A DNA stretch of 49,228 bases from positions 1 through 49,228 of the forward strand of contig JAHLJZ010000128.1 in NCBI GenBank assembly GCA_025602915.1. Direction: 5' to 3'. Both the position numbers and the translations under genes were made by a program. Under the pieces are notes generated by a model that was not told the DNA's origin, did not search any database, and saw nothing but the letters and a program-made list of their open reading frames with translations. Numbering within the stretch: position 1 is the first letter of the stretch; every line of letters starts with the position of its first letter. This document shows, one piece after another, positions 12,796 to 25,173 of the stretch. This DNA comes from Paraphysoderma sedebokerense (taxonomy: Eukaryota > Blastocladiomycota > Physodermatomycetes > Physodermatales > Physodermataceae).

Positions 12796-12960
12796 TTTAT
12801 GGTTTTTGTTTCAGAGTCGACCGACTTGAGTACAACACAGCGACATATGCGATAACAAGCCTGCACAATGTTCGCAATAACCAGATGCAGTGAGCATCTC
12901 GAACATTCTAAAATTTGATGCCCTCACTTTGGAACTTTCTGAACTTGCTAAATATATGTG

Positions 12961-13452
12961 CCGAAACAGGACCCCGGAATGCCTTGTAAAGGTTACCTAT
13001 GAAAAATTGGCGATTCCTTCATTTTTCAGAAGGAATTCCCATACTTTTTCAGAATGTAGAGATAGCTATCATTCTCACAGGGTGAAAACTTCAGAATTTT
13101 CATAGGAATCATCACCGGAATACGTTTTTCATAGATGAAGCAACTTGCGAGCTTAATTAATATACACAAACTATTTCAAGAAATCTTGATGAAATTTTGA
13201 GGACACTTAGAGGCTGCGTTGCACGCAGATAGTGCATTGGCAACAAACAACCGCAAGCCGTAAGTCAACAGGGTATACTCTGGTGAGATCATCTTTCTCA
13301 AAATCTCAAAACTCAGTGGGGGCCCATAGGCATCAATTTTGGCCAACCAAAGATTTTCAGATTGAACCATAGTAATCCTTTTTTTAAGATTGCAGAAATT
13401 CAGAAATTTTTATAGGTAACCTTTCCAAGGCATTCCGGGGTCCTGCCGAAAC
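12961..13452. repeat. Foldback (inverted-repeat) element, MITE-like
   Basis: The arms are 12967-13008 and 13405-13446, 42 nt each with about two mismatches; the core is CAGGACCCCGGAATGCCTTG followed by AAAGGTTACCTAT. About 400 nt lie between them. A further inner motif (CCTATGAAAA..TTCTGAA) recurs near 13090-13110 in the orientation of the right arm. Just outside, GGAACTTTCTGA occurs as a direct repeat (12931-12942 and about 13515-13526), each followed by a CTAAAT. A 64-codon minus-strand frame inside (13176-13370) has no recognised similarity. Best read as a non-autonomous foldback DNA element; no transposase is visible. Confidence 0.6.
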
Positions 13453-13635
13453 CACAACAATAATAATTTATAAGATTTCGAGCTTCCATGATTGAGATGT
13501 TGTTCCTTGGAACTTTCTGATGTTACTAAATCCACCATCGGCAACAATAAGCTGCTCGCGCCAGCTTCCTCCGATTCCATGTCTACGGAGTTTAAAAGGG
13601 CGATACTCCTCTGGTGAAGATAAGCAGAGATAAAG

Positions 13636-15265
13636 ATGAAAGTGACAATTTTGCTTGCACTTGCTGCACTCCTTGCTGCGGTAACTCCTGCTCCGTCGAA
13701 TTACACAGATGAGGAAGCTGTAGCATCCCGCTTGGCGAAGCGACAGTATAACCCTTCAACGCGAACACCGCCATTCCAACCTCCCAACGGAAAGTATCTG
13801 TTCTTCCTAGGACAGGAGAGAGATGGGATTAGTAGCTTCAAGAATGCAGTACCAGATGTGCTTCCAGGTGGTATTACGGTTTACACGAATATAAACCTCG
13901 GTGGTATCAACTATGTTGATGACACGGGCGGTCATGGGTTTGTCCACTTAATATCTATACCAAATGAAAATCCGGTAGTAATAATTCAATATTCAATTTT
14001 AGTTATCAAGATTGGGGCAACGTCCTTTCAAAGTACCCAAACGCTGCCCTCAACGTCGGTTACTACCTTGTCGGTGCGACTGACACCATCGCCAGTACAA
14101 CAAACTACGACGGTAAGATTCGTGAATTTGCTAGGTACCTGAAGTCTCTAAATCGACCAATTTACCTGCGAGTTGGATATGAGTTTGATGGACCATGGAA
14201 CCAATATGATCCGACCAGATATAAATCCGCGTTCCGAAAAATCCATCAATTGTTCAGTGCTGAAGGGGCCTTGCCGAATGTTGCCTTTGTCTGGCATGCG
14301 GCCGCAAGTACTGCTGGGCGATTCGGCGGCTATGCCTTGAGTTCTTGGTACCCTGGTGATAATTATGTTGATTGGTGGTATGTGCATTATCCTCTCAATT
14401 GCCACTGATGAATGCTTACACAACTTACTCGTTGGATTGTAAAGCGGTGTGTCCATGTTCCGTGCTGCGTCCCCAGAGCAAAATCTCATGAACGAGGTCC
14501 ACCAATATTGCGCATCGAAAGGGAAACCAAGTGCTGTCTGGGAGGCTGCGCCTCAAGGATGGCACGCTGGGACCCAAAAATGGAATACTAACGGCAACGG
14601 CTTCAATTGTCCTGCGAACTTGGTCTCCGAAACACCTTCAGGTATCTGGAGTAAATTCCATCAACAGTTTTTTGATTGGAATGTCAATGGCGTTGGTTCT
14701 AACTGGTGCGTTGAAGTTTCACGGTGGGCTCGAGCAATCTCAGTATGATGAAGTTTTAACAATTAACGAATTCGTTGCTAATTTATACAGGATTGGAAAA
14801 GTCAAGGCTATCTCGTTTATTAGCTCCAACTGGAATAATTTTCCTGCTTGGGCAGGCTGCGGTGAAGGTACCGAAGTGGTCTGTTTGCTGTCGTCAAGTA
14901 TTATTATTTAATGAGAACTTCGAATCTAGGTTATTGGGGTGATTCTCGTATTGAAGCACACTCAACTCATATCAGCAACCTCAGAAGTCAATTGAATAAT
15001 GGAAAGTACCTTCCTGGTGACTCCAATCTTAAAAGTGCTTTAAAGTTCCCTGCCGGATCAACTGCGGGATCAACTTTACCCCCATCTGGGTCTTGTTCTT
15101 CATGTTCTGGTTCATATCCTTATTACTGCGCAAGCAATTGCCAATGCTGTAAGTATAAACGAAACGTTGGTGTAGCGGTCGCAATACTAACTTTATTTGT
15201 CCCTAGTCGTAAGCGTGTCCCAATGCCAAAGTAGCGGTTGCGGCTCTTGCGGTGGACCTAACTAA
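13636..15265 (+). CDS. Secreted GH26-like glycoside hydrolase with Cys-rich C-terminus
   Basis: Six exons fit in phase: 13636-13937, 14003-14377, 14445-14705, 14791-14867, 14930-15148 and 15207-15265 (about 430 residues). The protein starts with a signal peptide (MKVTILLALAALLAAVTPAP) and a possible Lys-Arg propeptide site (LAKRQ). The catalytic region shows YLRVGYEFDGPWNQYDP, where the Glu is the expected acid/base, then NVAFVWHA, SWYPGDNYVDW and VWEAAP, whose Glu is a candidate nucleophile. This resembles GH26/beta-mannanase-type TIM barrels. A Ser/Gly-rich linker leads to a short tail with about ten cysteines (CSSCSG..YYCASNCQC..CQSSGCGSC), possibly a wall-binding or docking module. Substrate is not determined; mannan or another wall beta-glycan is inferred. 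Its neighbours are accessory genes and it is likely secreted. Confidence 0.72.
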
Positions 15266-15580
15266 ATGCAGTTTTTTTTCTGCTTTCAGCATAACTCTCA
15301 CTTTTTCTATCCATGTATGACTTCTAAGTTGTATTAAGCATATGTACTTTGGTTTTGTGTGATCGACAATGATACCCGTGATTTTTTATTGTCAAATTGG
15401 ATCATATAAGGTCAAATCTTGCAAATTTAAACTTCCATAAAACTAAGAACTCTGCATACGCATTTGTGAATTGTGCCTGCTCCTGCAAACGAGAGCTGTT
15501 CATTGGCCCAGTAAGGCTCGTAAAAATGTTCCACTACCGTAATCCCTTTGCATTAGCCGAATTTTCGCAAACAGGCCAGG
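15266..15580. other. Intergenic spacer between the hydrolase and the F-box-like gene
   Basis: About 315 nt contain the 3' flank of the hydrolase and the 5' leader of the next gene. The last 100 nt are the part duplicated at 12312-12402. The open frame 15397-15597 that crosses it lies in the leader, and I do not consider it a gene. Confidence 0.4.
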
Positions 15581-16987
15581 ATGTCTCGTATTATTAATGA
15601 AAAACTACCGGAAATTATCTCTCAGTTGTTGACATTGAATTTCGCTAAGTCCGAAAATACAGAGAGGTAAGGCAACCAAAAATTCCACACTTGATCGCAT
15701 ATATTCTCACACAATTATGAAGAGAATATGGCCACATACAAAAACTGATGGTCGTTGATGAACTGTGCTAACAATACGCAACCGCAATACGCTATTCTTA
15801 TCAAAAAAATTGAGTCTGCATGGAACTGTTCATAACGTCGACGTGACTCCGCTGGTAAGCATTTTGACAGATACTTTGCCCAAATGCGAGAATTTGGACA
15901 CCTTAATGTACGGTATTAAAGAAGGAGATATGGGAAATCAAAGATCAATGTTTGATAGAGCTTTCACGAAATTCATCTCCACGGTGTCTAGATTACCAAA
16001 TCTGCGAACTTTGGATATCAGCGAAAGCTGTGACCTAAATTCTTGGAAAGATTACAATCTCGAATTGACGCATCTTAGATGTTTGCAAATCCGTATTTTA
16101 AGTAGAATTTTAACTGAAGAAGCTCTATCAATTGTGACGTACTTCTCACATATTACCCCAAATTTGTCGGTGCTGAAATTAACTGGTACTGAACACAAAG
16201 GAACTTTCAGTCTGGTCGCGTATCACCCCCTCATGAAAGTTCTTTCTACCATAACCGCCGAGACGCTTTCTCTACGGAACTTTTCTGCTTATAACTTTAA
16301 GCATGACCAAAATCAGCAAGTAACATATTCCAGTCGAGTACAAAAATTGGAGCTTATCAATGTGACCTATTGCTTTTCCTCGTTCCTCGCCCATCTATTA
16401 AAGCCTTTCCCTGGCGTTAAGACATTATTATATTGGAATAAAGAAATTCGATTTTAGGATTTATCTCATTCGCACCAAATATAACAACGCTGTATTCTGA
16501 TATGGATCGGAAGCAAGAGCTACCCATTAACCCGCCTCGGAACATCTTCTTTTATCCTTTAAAATATGAAATACGGTACAACAAAATCACGTTCATAGAT
16601 ATCAGTCCACGAATCCCTGTGCCATCAGCTCCGCCAGAGACAATGAATGAATTATTCGTCGAGTATATAAAATCTTCGACTCATTTCATTAAGGTATTAA
16701 AGTTTCAGGTGTGCAATATTATTACGGCCGAGTCAATCATTACTATCCTGGAGGATTATCATAATATTGAAAGAATCGTTTTTGACCGATCAGTTGAGCC
16801 ACTTAGACAGCTCGTTTTGACAACCAATCCACCGATACTAAGGATAAAGTTCCCTTGTATTGTTCCGCAGATAGTCGTCAAGATACGGAAATGGAAGGAG
16901 AATCGGGAGCTACGCAAGGAACTGGAAGACATGATGGGAATCTATCCTCAGCTTCGCCGATGTATTAAAGTAAAAATTTATGATTAA
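15581..16987 (+). CDS. F-box/LRR-like protein (putative substrate adaptor)
   Basis: Three exons fit in phase: 15581-15666, 15815-16415 and 16458-16987, about 405 residues; the second intron is only 42 nt. The start MSRIINEKLPEIISQLL has the spacing of a degenerate F-box helix (INEKLPEII.QLL). The body is Leu-rich with irregular repeats such as LRTLDIS, LRCLQIR, LSVLKLTG and VKTLLYW, as in fungal F-box proteins with weak leucine-rich repeats. If correct it would link substrates to an SCF ubiquitin ligase; the F-box is too divergent to be sure. A truncated copy of its 5' end lies at 12312-12485, so the locus has duplicated. It is convergent with the kinase gene on the other strand. Confidence 0.6.
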
Positions 16988-17156
16988 TTGAAATCCAGAT
17001 TCTAATGGTTTTCTTAAACGAAACAGTGATGTGGCATAATTGCCTTCTACAACAAATGAATCCTGTTATAATGTCAGAATAAAAATGCATTATGGTTTTG
17101 CTCCACGGTTTATTTTCAATATTCAATCTTCCAACGGCACGTCGATTTAAATTTCT

Positions 17157-18562
17157 TTAATCTAAGCGTTTTAGAAGAGTCTTCAAAAGATTTTCCTGGA
17201 ACTTTGGCATTCCTTCAAAACCTAACGAATGCCTGTTAGTAACAACATTCCAAATCATACAATATGAAATCGCACATACTTGGGAAATAGTTCAAATCAA
17301 CAACAAACCAACGTCCAGTTTCGACTTCTCTAATCAGGTCAAAACCGAACAATGTAATTCCGAGTTTCTCCCGTATCCCAGTGGCGATGTCATTTATGAG
17401 TTTCATATCCATGTACCGCTCGACTTTCGCACGAATTTCAGGCGTTGCGGACAGAAAAGCTTTTGCCACAGGATCAGACATTACCTCGGTGGTTTGACTT
17501 AGATCTGCTGGAAATGACTTCGGAATGGTTTGTGAATCAAAATACAAAGGAGAAGCTAAGGGCGCCCAAATGAAAGATTAGTGTTCATTTAGAGAAAATG
17601 AAAAAGGGCTTGAAATATTCCTTACTTGATTCGGTGTACTCTTTTACGTTCACGTTCTTCAAAGATGGCCGTAACAACACATGGACAAACGAATCCAGAA
17701 CATAAACCTTGAATAATACCCCATCATGATTCACAAACTTTTGCACCATAACTTCGTCGTCCTTTCCAAAGACAAATTTCAATTCTCCTTGCTTGAGAGA
17801 AACTACATCGTTTTTCAGAACGGCCGAGAATTCAGATTTAGACCTTACAAGCACCATTTCGTGGCTAGATTGACTAGAGCAGGCTTCCGATCGTTTGATG
17901 ATGACAGGGAAGGTTACGGTTTCATTATTGGCGCGGTCGGTTTCTATGGGCACTTTGTGGGCGCAAGCGTATATGACGGATTTTGGAAGGTGAAATAGTT
18001 GCTCCTTCGAGGAGGATGAAATGTTAGCAACCTTAGATAATAGCTCAAAAGTTGCATCCCTATTAAGTAAAGTTCTTAGATTCGAGATAGGATCAATGAC
18101 TGGTATCTTTGGATTGGCCTTCATGAACACCTGTGATGTAAAGTCTATTAATCTCTTAGCCTCAATGTTAAATTGTGACACATCATTCTACTTACAGAGA
18201 CATTCTCTAAATGCTTGTTTGCATTGGCGTCTCCATTATCAGCGGCCAAGATCGTCTCCGTCAACTTATGAAGCAACAAATCAATTTGACCTTGATCATG
18301 GAGCGGCCGAGTGATGTCAAGATTCACGAATTCGATACCGTACGGCCTACGGTGACGACAGAGCATGCAAACTGAGTGAGTTATAGAATCGCTACGGAGT
18401 GTGTTTCGTCTTGAATATTAATCGATAATGAAACACAATGGAAATGTTAATAACGTACGCTACAAACTCTGCGAAAGAACTGAACCCGGCTTTAGCAAGC
18501 TTTTTAGCGGGAAAGATGAATCCTACTCTGTGTTTGGAGGCGGTATCGGCCGTTTTCGACAT
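17157..18562 (-). CDS. ITPK1: Inositol-tetrakisphosphate 1-kinase (ITPK family, ATP-grasp)
   Basis: It is spliced from five or so exons. The first, 18459-18562, reads MSKTADTASKHRVGFIFPAK and opens with the ITPK N-terminal fold; an upstream in-frame ATG at 18604 is an alternative start. The middle exon holds the substrate loop (VIDPISNLRTLLNRD) and the ATP-grasp core (FPVIIKRSEACSSQSSHEM, MVQKFVNHDGVLFKVYV). The end shows FGFDLIREVETG and VVDLNYFPS, the metal-binding signature of the family. A short last exon at 17157 (FEGMPKFQENLLKTLL) follows an intron with a TACTAAC branch site. Known role: phosphorylation of inositol tris/tetrakisphosphates on the soluble route towards higher inositol phosphates. 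Divergence is normal and no key residue is seen to be missing. Confidence 0.85.
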
Positions 18563-18836
18563 TTGAACAGATATGTGACGGAGAGAAGATAACCAACGAT
18601 TCAACAGTTTTTAAACTTTAGGTTTCGAGTGCGCTCTGGCGAACAGAGGCCAAGGCAGCATCCATTGATATACTAAGATCGTCTTTTCAACTGGAGGAAC
18701 GGCAGCTATCTGATATTTATTAGAGTGCGTTGCTGAATAAATTGTACGATCCATGGGTAATATTTGATACATCAATCAAGTCTGTATTATGCTACAATCT
18801 ACTACCTAACCGTATCTCGGCGGTAGCCGAAACTAT

Positions 18837-21156
18837 TTAAAAATCTTCTTTCACGGACATTCTAACCTTGACATGCTTCTTTCCTTTCTTATGCTGTTTC
18901 TTCCCTGACCCGGCGGGAGCATTTCCATTTGCTGAAAATCCAAACTGTGTTCTGGAGAAGTCATTACTGGCAAATTTGCCTTTGATTCCAACCTTGACTT
19001 CTTTCTTTTCAAAGAATTCGGTATCAAGTTTATGTGATGCTGATCCGCTTGACCTTGGTACAGTCGTTAAGCCAGATTTTTCGGAAGCACTAGGAGACGA
19101 CGCATTTGATGACGATGAAGCCTTTGGTCGGAGTTTGGAGAAAAGGGCCTCGACGCGGGCGAACAACTCTTTGTTAAATTCGAGGGCAGAACTGTCATAC
19201 GATGGAGGGGGATGCACGAATAAAATTTTGCCGTTCACGTAGTCTTTAAAAATTATTCGCGCCGCTCGTGATTCGTCTGGGTTGCCTTGTCCTGACTTCA
19301 TAAAGCCACGAGATACTGATGGAGCAAAACAAAGCCGAGATGTGGTCAGTTATCTTTCTCAATAGTGTGGAGGGAATAAATAATCGGTACAAACTTGCGT
19401 AGGCTCTCAAGAACTCCTCCGCCGTCGGCTGTGTCCTCCCTGTCTCTTGTTCATCCAATACTTTGATCCTTATTCCATAAATCAATTCCAGTAGGTGTCT
19501 CGGTACTCGATGTACAATTAAACTTGCAGGTCCCGTGAATTCTCGCAACTGATCAATCGGCAACACACCATTGCAAACCATATCAGCTTTAGTGGTTGCG
19601 AAGGAAGGAAATACGAGACCGGGGCAATCACAAAGCGTGATTGTAGGGGTCAAGTTGAGAGTCTGGAAGTGTTTAGTTTTACCGGGCGTTGAACTCACGC
19701 TGACTTTCTTTTCTCCCAACAGTGCATTGATGGTAGATGATTTACCGACGTTAGGGTAACCAACTAAGCCAATCATCTTTCGCTCTGGATTACTTGGGTC
19801 GGGTCGAATTGGATCTGGGCATTCCCTCATGAATAGATCAATAAGATCGCCGGGTGAAAGTATTCGAAGGCGAGGATCGTTTGAGTTCATCGAATCAGAA
19901 TTTTCCGTCTCCGTCTGGTGGTCATCTGTCCATAGTTGTGAAGGATGAGTGGAAACATCGTTCTACATTGATGGTAATGAACATGGGAAAGTATTAGCCA
20001 TCACCGAAAAACTAACAGACAAATCAAACATAAAGAAGCAGACCATGTCGTCTGACGATGCGACATCCTTATTCTCTTCCTCTTGACTCTTTATAGCTAT
20101 GGCCGCCGAAAAGAATGAAAATGGGATACCATTCTGTTCAAAATAATTTGCCCAATGTATTCGTTGACCAAGAGTCAACATATCAGCCTTATTCACCAAT
20201 AGCAAATTGCGCTTCCTGCTATCTACTTCTTTAACATACTTTTCTAAATCCGTGCTTCTAAAAGCTAGCGGGTTTCGTGCATCGACAATTTGAACGATAA
20301 GGTCGGAACGTTCAATAACTCTCCACAACTGACGCCAAACTTCCAGATTACGTTCGAAAGGGGTCAGTAATAGCGAATGAACATCTTGCAATCTATTTGT
20401 GCGATCCAAACAGAGACAAAGAGGGGAAGAAAGTAGTTAATCAAATTGTTCATACGGTTGAATCGACTTCAAGTGTACGTATATATTGTCTAAACCAAAT
20501 GGAAACAAAGCACTTCAACATACTCGGCTAGTCCTCTCCTCCATTCTAGAAAAGAATCCTTCTCCAATCTGTCCAACTCGGCCTTGGTAGTTTTCTCGTT
20601 CCATTGAGGCCGTCTCGGAATTGTTAAGCGTTCTTTATTTTCTTCATGTTTCCTTAATGTCGCTCTTTCCTCTTCGGGTGTTAACAGAAATGGGTTTTGG
20701 TTGGAATTACCAGACGCCGGGAGGATCTTGATATTGAGTTTTTCTGATGATTGAGGTGATCGGCAAATTCATTGTGTTTCATATAGCAGATTCACAAATA
20801 AAACGAATATTCAGTATCTTTCTGAAACTGCACGCAATTTATCTAGAGAAAATTTACCTGCAGTGAACTCTGTCCCTGCTAACTCGGCCGTGTTCAAGAA
20901 CTCTTCTAAATCCCGCTCCTGCGTAACAGACTGCAGTTTGACCCATGCAGGACCATCGTTCAATTCTGTCGTATGCTATAATGATGTTGCAATTATTATC
21001 TGTGGTTAATCACCTCATTCATATCTGAAACGTAGTAGGGCTGAGCCCGGGGTACAGGTTACACACCAATGTAGTATCGCCGTCTCGAGGTCGATTATTA
21101 CCAAATCGATTTCTAATAATGGCTTTCCCAAGTGTGTTGCTGTTCTTTTTGGGCAT
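18837..21156 (-). CDS. LSG1: LSG1-type large-subunit GTPase
   Basis: The start MPKKNSNTLGKAIIRNR is the conserved LSG1 N-terminus. Later exons give WRRGLAE, FERNLEVWRQLWRVIERSD and the circularly permuted GTPase motifs in order: NKAD (G4), then GYPNVGKSS (G1) and DCPGL (G3). The last exon continues the RGF.KSGQGNPDESRAAR element typical of LSG1 and ends in a basic tail (GKKQHKKGKKHVKVR). Known role: cytoplasmic release of the export adaptor NMD3 from 60S ribosomal subunits. At least five introns, all short. It lies in tandem with KAP104 on the minus strand but with its own spacer. Length and motifs look complete. Confidence 0.92.
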
Positions 21157-21708
21157 TATTATGTATCGCTGTAGTAAGAGGTAACAAGTCTCGGAGACGT
21201 TGAACCGTACGACGATGAGTAATACTTGTTGATTAAATTCACGTGACTATTGCTAATGGTTTCCTTGCGCGTTCCATTCCGAACACTTTATGACGCAATA
21301 GAAAGCATGTACAAAATATTCGCTCGAAACAGTGTGGAGAATGATACGACTTCCTCCATGCATCTGCGATGGACTGGTAATATGCTCATTCTTGAACTCC
21401 TATCCGAGATACACAAAAGGTATCCACGATTGTATTGAGAAAAATTGTTTCTATTCTATTACTTTTCCACCTAATTTCCAATTGAAAAAAGAAATGACAA
21501 AGCTAAAAATAATTGTTAATGGCATACAACAGAGATACAATTTACGTCATCTTTCCATAATGTTGCAAATCTTTTCCTACATGAATAGCCATCTATCTTC
21601 CGTACCCACAATTGTCCCTATCGGTTTTCTTCCTTTCCACAATCTTGCAATTCGCGACTTCCTTTCTTCACCTCCCCAGGTGAATTGACCAACACTACAA
21701 GTTGTCTT
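21157..21708. other. Spacer between LSG1 and KAP104
   Basis: About 550 nt separate the LSG1 start from the KAP104 stop. Plus-strand open frames (21250-21438 and 21332-21688) have no recognisable domain and overlap the expected LSG1 promoter. I do not call a gene. Confidence 0.4.
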
Positions 21709-24700
21709 TTACATAGGATATCGCTTCTTCAATTCGTTTGATACATTTGGTGGTAGCGAGTTGAACCACGGATCCCACTGAGCTCCCATCATCTGCTTGA
21801 ATGCGGCAAAAATCTATTCGTGATAACGTCAATCGGTACACGAAAGATCCGTAAGTGACAAGGAAAGTAGAGCTAAAACAGATGCAAAAGATAAGCTTGA
21901 ATACTTAAACATACCCTTCGAAATTGTTCATTCAAATGCTCTGACGGTTTCTTCCAATATACTACAGTCTCACAAAAGAGTCCCAAATGTTTGACGATTC
22001 CGTTTGGATTAGCTTCAATCATGGCGCAAAATCCCAAAAATGCTGACTCTTTCTCCGGGTTGTCGCGAATGAATTTGAGAGCTCGACACCTGAAATTGAC
22101 AAAATCATTTAAAACACATGTGAAAGTCAGAGGAAAGGATGTAAAGATGTACCAATTAAAAGCAAAACTCTCCATATGTGGCGCCACAACCTGGGGACAA
22201 ACCAAACCTAATCGTCCAATTGTAATGGCACAGTTCTCCAACAACGTCGGGGGGCTTCCTCTTCCGTATGCACCATTCAACAATGGCAACATTTTTTCTA
22301 GCAGCGGTTGAACATAAGGTTGCATGTTGGCTCCATTTTTCAACGCTATTTCGCCGGCCGCCCATATGGCGTTGTTACAACATCGGACGGAAGGAGGGTC
22401 TTCGTAGTAGTTGATTTGGGCAATTACGAGTTGAACGTAGGTTTGAACATGAGGTTGAACGTAAGGGAAACAGGCAATAGTGAGATCACCGAGAAGAGCA
22501 TACGCGGATTGACGAACTTCGGGAATCGGATCCTGATAGAGCAAGCATTATTGTCAACATAGAGTAAATCAAGAATCCACTTATGTGCATTGACGTACGC
22601 GAAGTCCAACATTTAATAACTCAAACAGATTCGGTTGTGAAGAAGCAACCAAACTTTCTACGCTACCCGCAAGACCCTGGGCCAAGGCAGAAAGCAAATC
22701 CAATGCAACAATCATGAAATCCTTGTCAGGAATGTCAACTTGTGGATTTTGTCGGTGGGCCTTAACGGATGTAAAGATTAGATCATAAGCAATTTGACAG
22801 TGTACTGAAAGTTGAGACATACTTGATCTTGCTGAATAGTTCGATGAATCAGTTTCACACAACGTTCGAAAACTGGAGGGGCAAAGTCCAAAAATCCATG
22901 ACCCAAAGCTTGTGCTATCGATGATAAACACTATATACACAACCATTAAAAAAAACAATCAAACAAGTCATACAGGCGAAGAACAGTCCAACTCACCTCT
23001 AATAAGGGAAACAAATCACGGTCTTCATCAGTTAGAATATTCCATTTGTTGATCAATGGCGGCATCAGAATTTGAATCAAGTTTGGCTCGTTCAAAGCAC
23101 TGCCGACGGAATCCGCGAGAGTGCCAATAGCATCGTATAATATCATAAGATTTTTGTGCTATAAATCATTTTTAAATGTGTCAGGTAGACCATACAATTT
23201 GTGGGGAACATAAAATGACATAAGCTACCTGGTAAGTGTTGAACGCATGGACAAGGTTGCGTACAATTGGATCGAGATACGGCACGAGTGCTGTTCCCGC
23301 TTCTTCTTCCAATGTGGCGAACGCACTACAACCAGCTTCTTGAACACGTTTATTTTTATCGAGAACCATCCTTAAAAGCTGTTGACAAGAAACAAATTGT
23401 AAGACATAGTAACTTCGGCAATAGAATGAGGTGAGATAGAGTTTATACGAACTCCGGTCATCAACGGCTCTAAAAACTTCTTGGGATCCTGATGAGTACA
23501 CCAAGAAGAATATCTTCCAAGAGTCCAGCACGTTATAGATCGCACGAGGAACTAGCGAGCAATGGCTTAATTTAGAAAACTATGGACAGCGAATAATGCT
23601 TAAGTGAAAACACCACACCTTTTGCTCGTCCAGCCTTGAAAACAAGAACGGAACCAAATCTGGGAGATGAGGTTCAATTCCACCCATGCATCCTTCGGCG
23701 ATTGCGCCTAATGCCAAAATACCACATTCTCTATGTTTCCAATCGTCGGCGAACAGCTCTTGCTTCAACAGCGGCAACAAATGAGGAAGAATCTGTTCAC
23801 CCAAATATGTCGCCAATACATCTAATGCGGCTGCCGAACATTTGCGTAATGTCCATTCAGCGCTAACGTCAAAGTCGTCATCAGAGGCGTATTCATCGTA
23901 ATCGCTATCGGAGGCCTCTCCTTCCTCTTTTGAACCTTTCTCCTTATCACCGGTTGGCGTGCTGCTTTGTCCATGTGTTTTGGCATGATAATGATGAGGT
24001 TTAATATCTTGTTCGCGATCCGGCAAATGCGAATCTTCTTCGTCTCCGCCAAGCTGCATAATTTCATCGTCTGAATAGACCATGCACTTCAGTAATACAG
24101 GCACAATGTGACCCAAATACGGCATCAAACGCCTTCCATCTTCCTGCTCTGCAAAAGCAAGCCAAAATTCACAAGCTTCCAATGCAACATTCTCGTCGGC
24201 ATCTTGGGTACACGCAAGCATGTATTGGACAATGTTATCTAACTGAGGTATTAATTTGTCGACGTGGAATTCGCTGACTTTGACAATCGCTTGACAGACC
24301 TGACGTCGGATGTCAGAGTTCGAATCCGTCGCTCGTGAGAACAAGGCTTGAAGAAATTGGTCCAAGGATGCGTTCATGACTTGACAATCGCCAGCAAGGA
24401 ATTGGTTTAAACTGATCATGGCGTTGACGACAACCCTCGGGCTGGGGTCGCCGAAAAGTTCTATTAGTTTTGGAATGATGACGGCAAGAGGATTCGAGGG
24501 ACTGCGAATAAGATCATCGGTACAATCTTCGCAAATTTTGGTAACTGTCGATAACGCAGACTGAAACAAAAGAGCCATACATGGACGTGTGTTAACGTGG
24601 AATGTTTTGAGAAAACCCAGAATTCGCTTCGAAATTAAAAAAAATAATATCATAATAAATACCTCTTTAGCTTCGGTTTGGTTACTGCCGATAAGGGTCA

Positions 24701-25173
24701 GGAGTTTGGGCAAACAATCTTGCCAACCGTCAACCTTGACAATACTCATGATTGTTGATATTATCGTTCCAACAACATCCCGAATAGGTTTGTTGGGATC
24801 TACGAGTGCATCGAGGCAGCACTTTTGAATGTACTGCATTACCTGCGGGCTAATTTTATTATAGTACATTTTGAGGTATTGCTTGAGACCGAAACCGGCA
24901 AGAGAACGTGTGTGTTGTTCCTCGGTTTTGAGTTGGGTGAAAATATAAACGAGATAGCATGGGTATTCGGGGACATTAAGCTGAATGTTTTCTAGCTCCT
25001 AGAGACGGCATAATAGGTGAGCAAAGCCGCACGAAACGAAGGTTAAGAATAAATTAAAGAGATAAGAAGGGCACCTTGTGTACTCTCCGCTGGAGTTCAT
25101 TGTCGGATGAGGTGGTGTTTTTGAGAAGGGAGAGAATCTGTGCTAGGTTTTGTTGGGGAGGCTGCCAGTCCAT
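21709..25173 (-). CDS. KAP104: Transportin / karyopherin beta-2 (nuclear import receptor)
   Basis: The protein starts [19 protein letters not shown] and ends in a short last exon ([16 protein letters not shown], stop at 21709-21711). Between are about ten exons of HEAT repeats. The diagnostic stretch is an acidic loop ([15 protein letters not shown] at about 23880-23920) followed by [15 protein letters not shown] and [17 protein letters not shown], which matches transportin rather than importin beta-1. Known role: carries PY-NLS cargo such as RNA-binding proteins into the nucleus; the acidic loop lets RanGTP displace cargo. Overall size (about 900 residues) is normal. The His/Lys-rich insert just before the acidic loop ([20 protein letters not shown]) looks lineage-specific. 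Confidence 0.92.

Noticed and set aside
13176-13370. 64-codon minus-strand frame inside the foldback element, first suspected to be a transposase remnant
   Set aside because: No catalytic motif or similarity to a transposase family can be seen; flanking frames are closed.
17726-18314. Plus-strand open frames opposite the ITPK exons
   Set aside because: Shadows of the conserved minus-strand kinase gene.
21250-21688. Possible small gene between LSG1 and KAP104
   Set aside because: No recognisable domain and no convincing start or splice structure; it occupies the LSG1 promoter.
21709-25173. Importin beta-1 (KAP95) as identity for the HEAT-repeat gene
   Set aside because: The acidic loop followed by [15 protein letters not shown] and [16 protein letters not shown] is specific for transportin.
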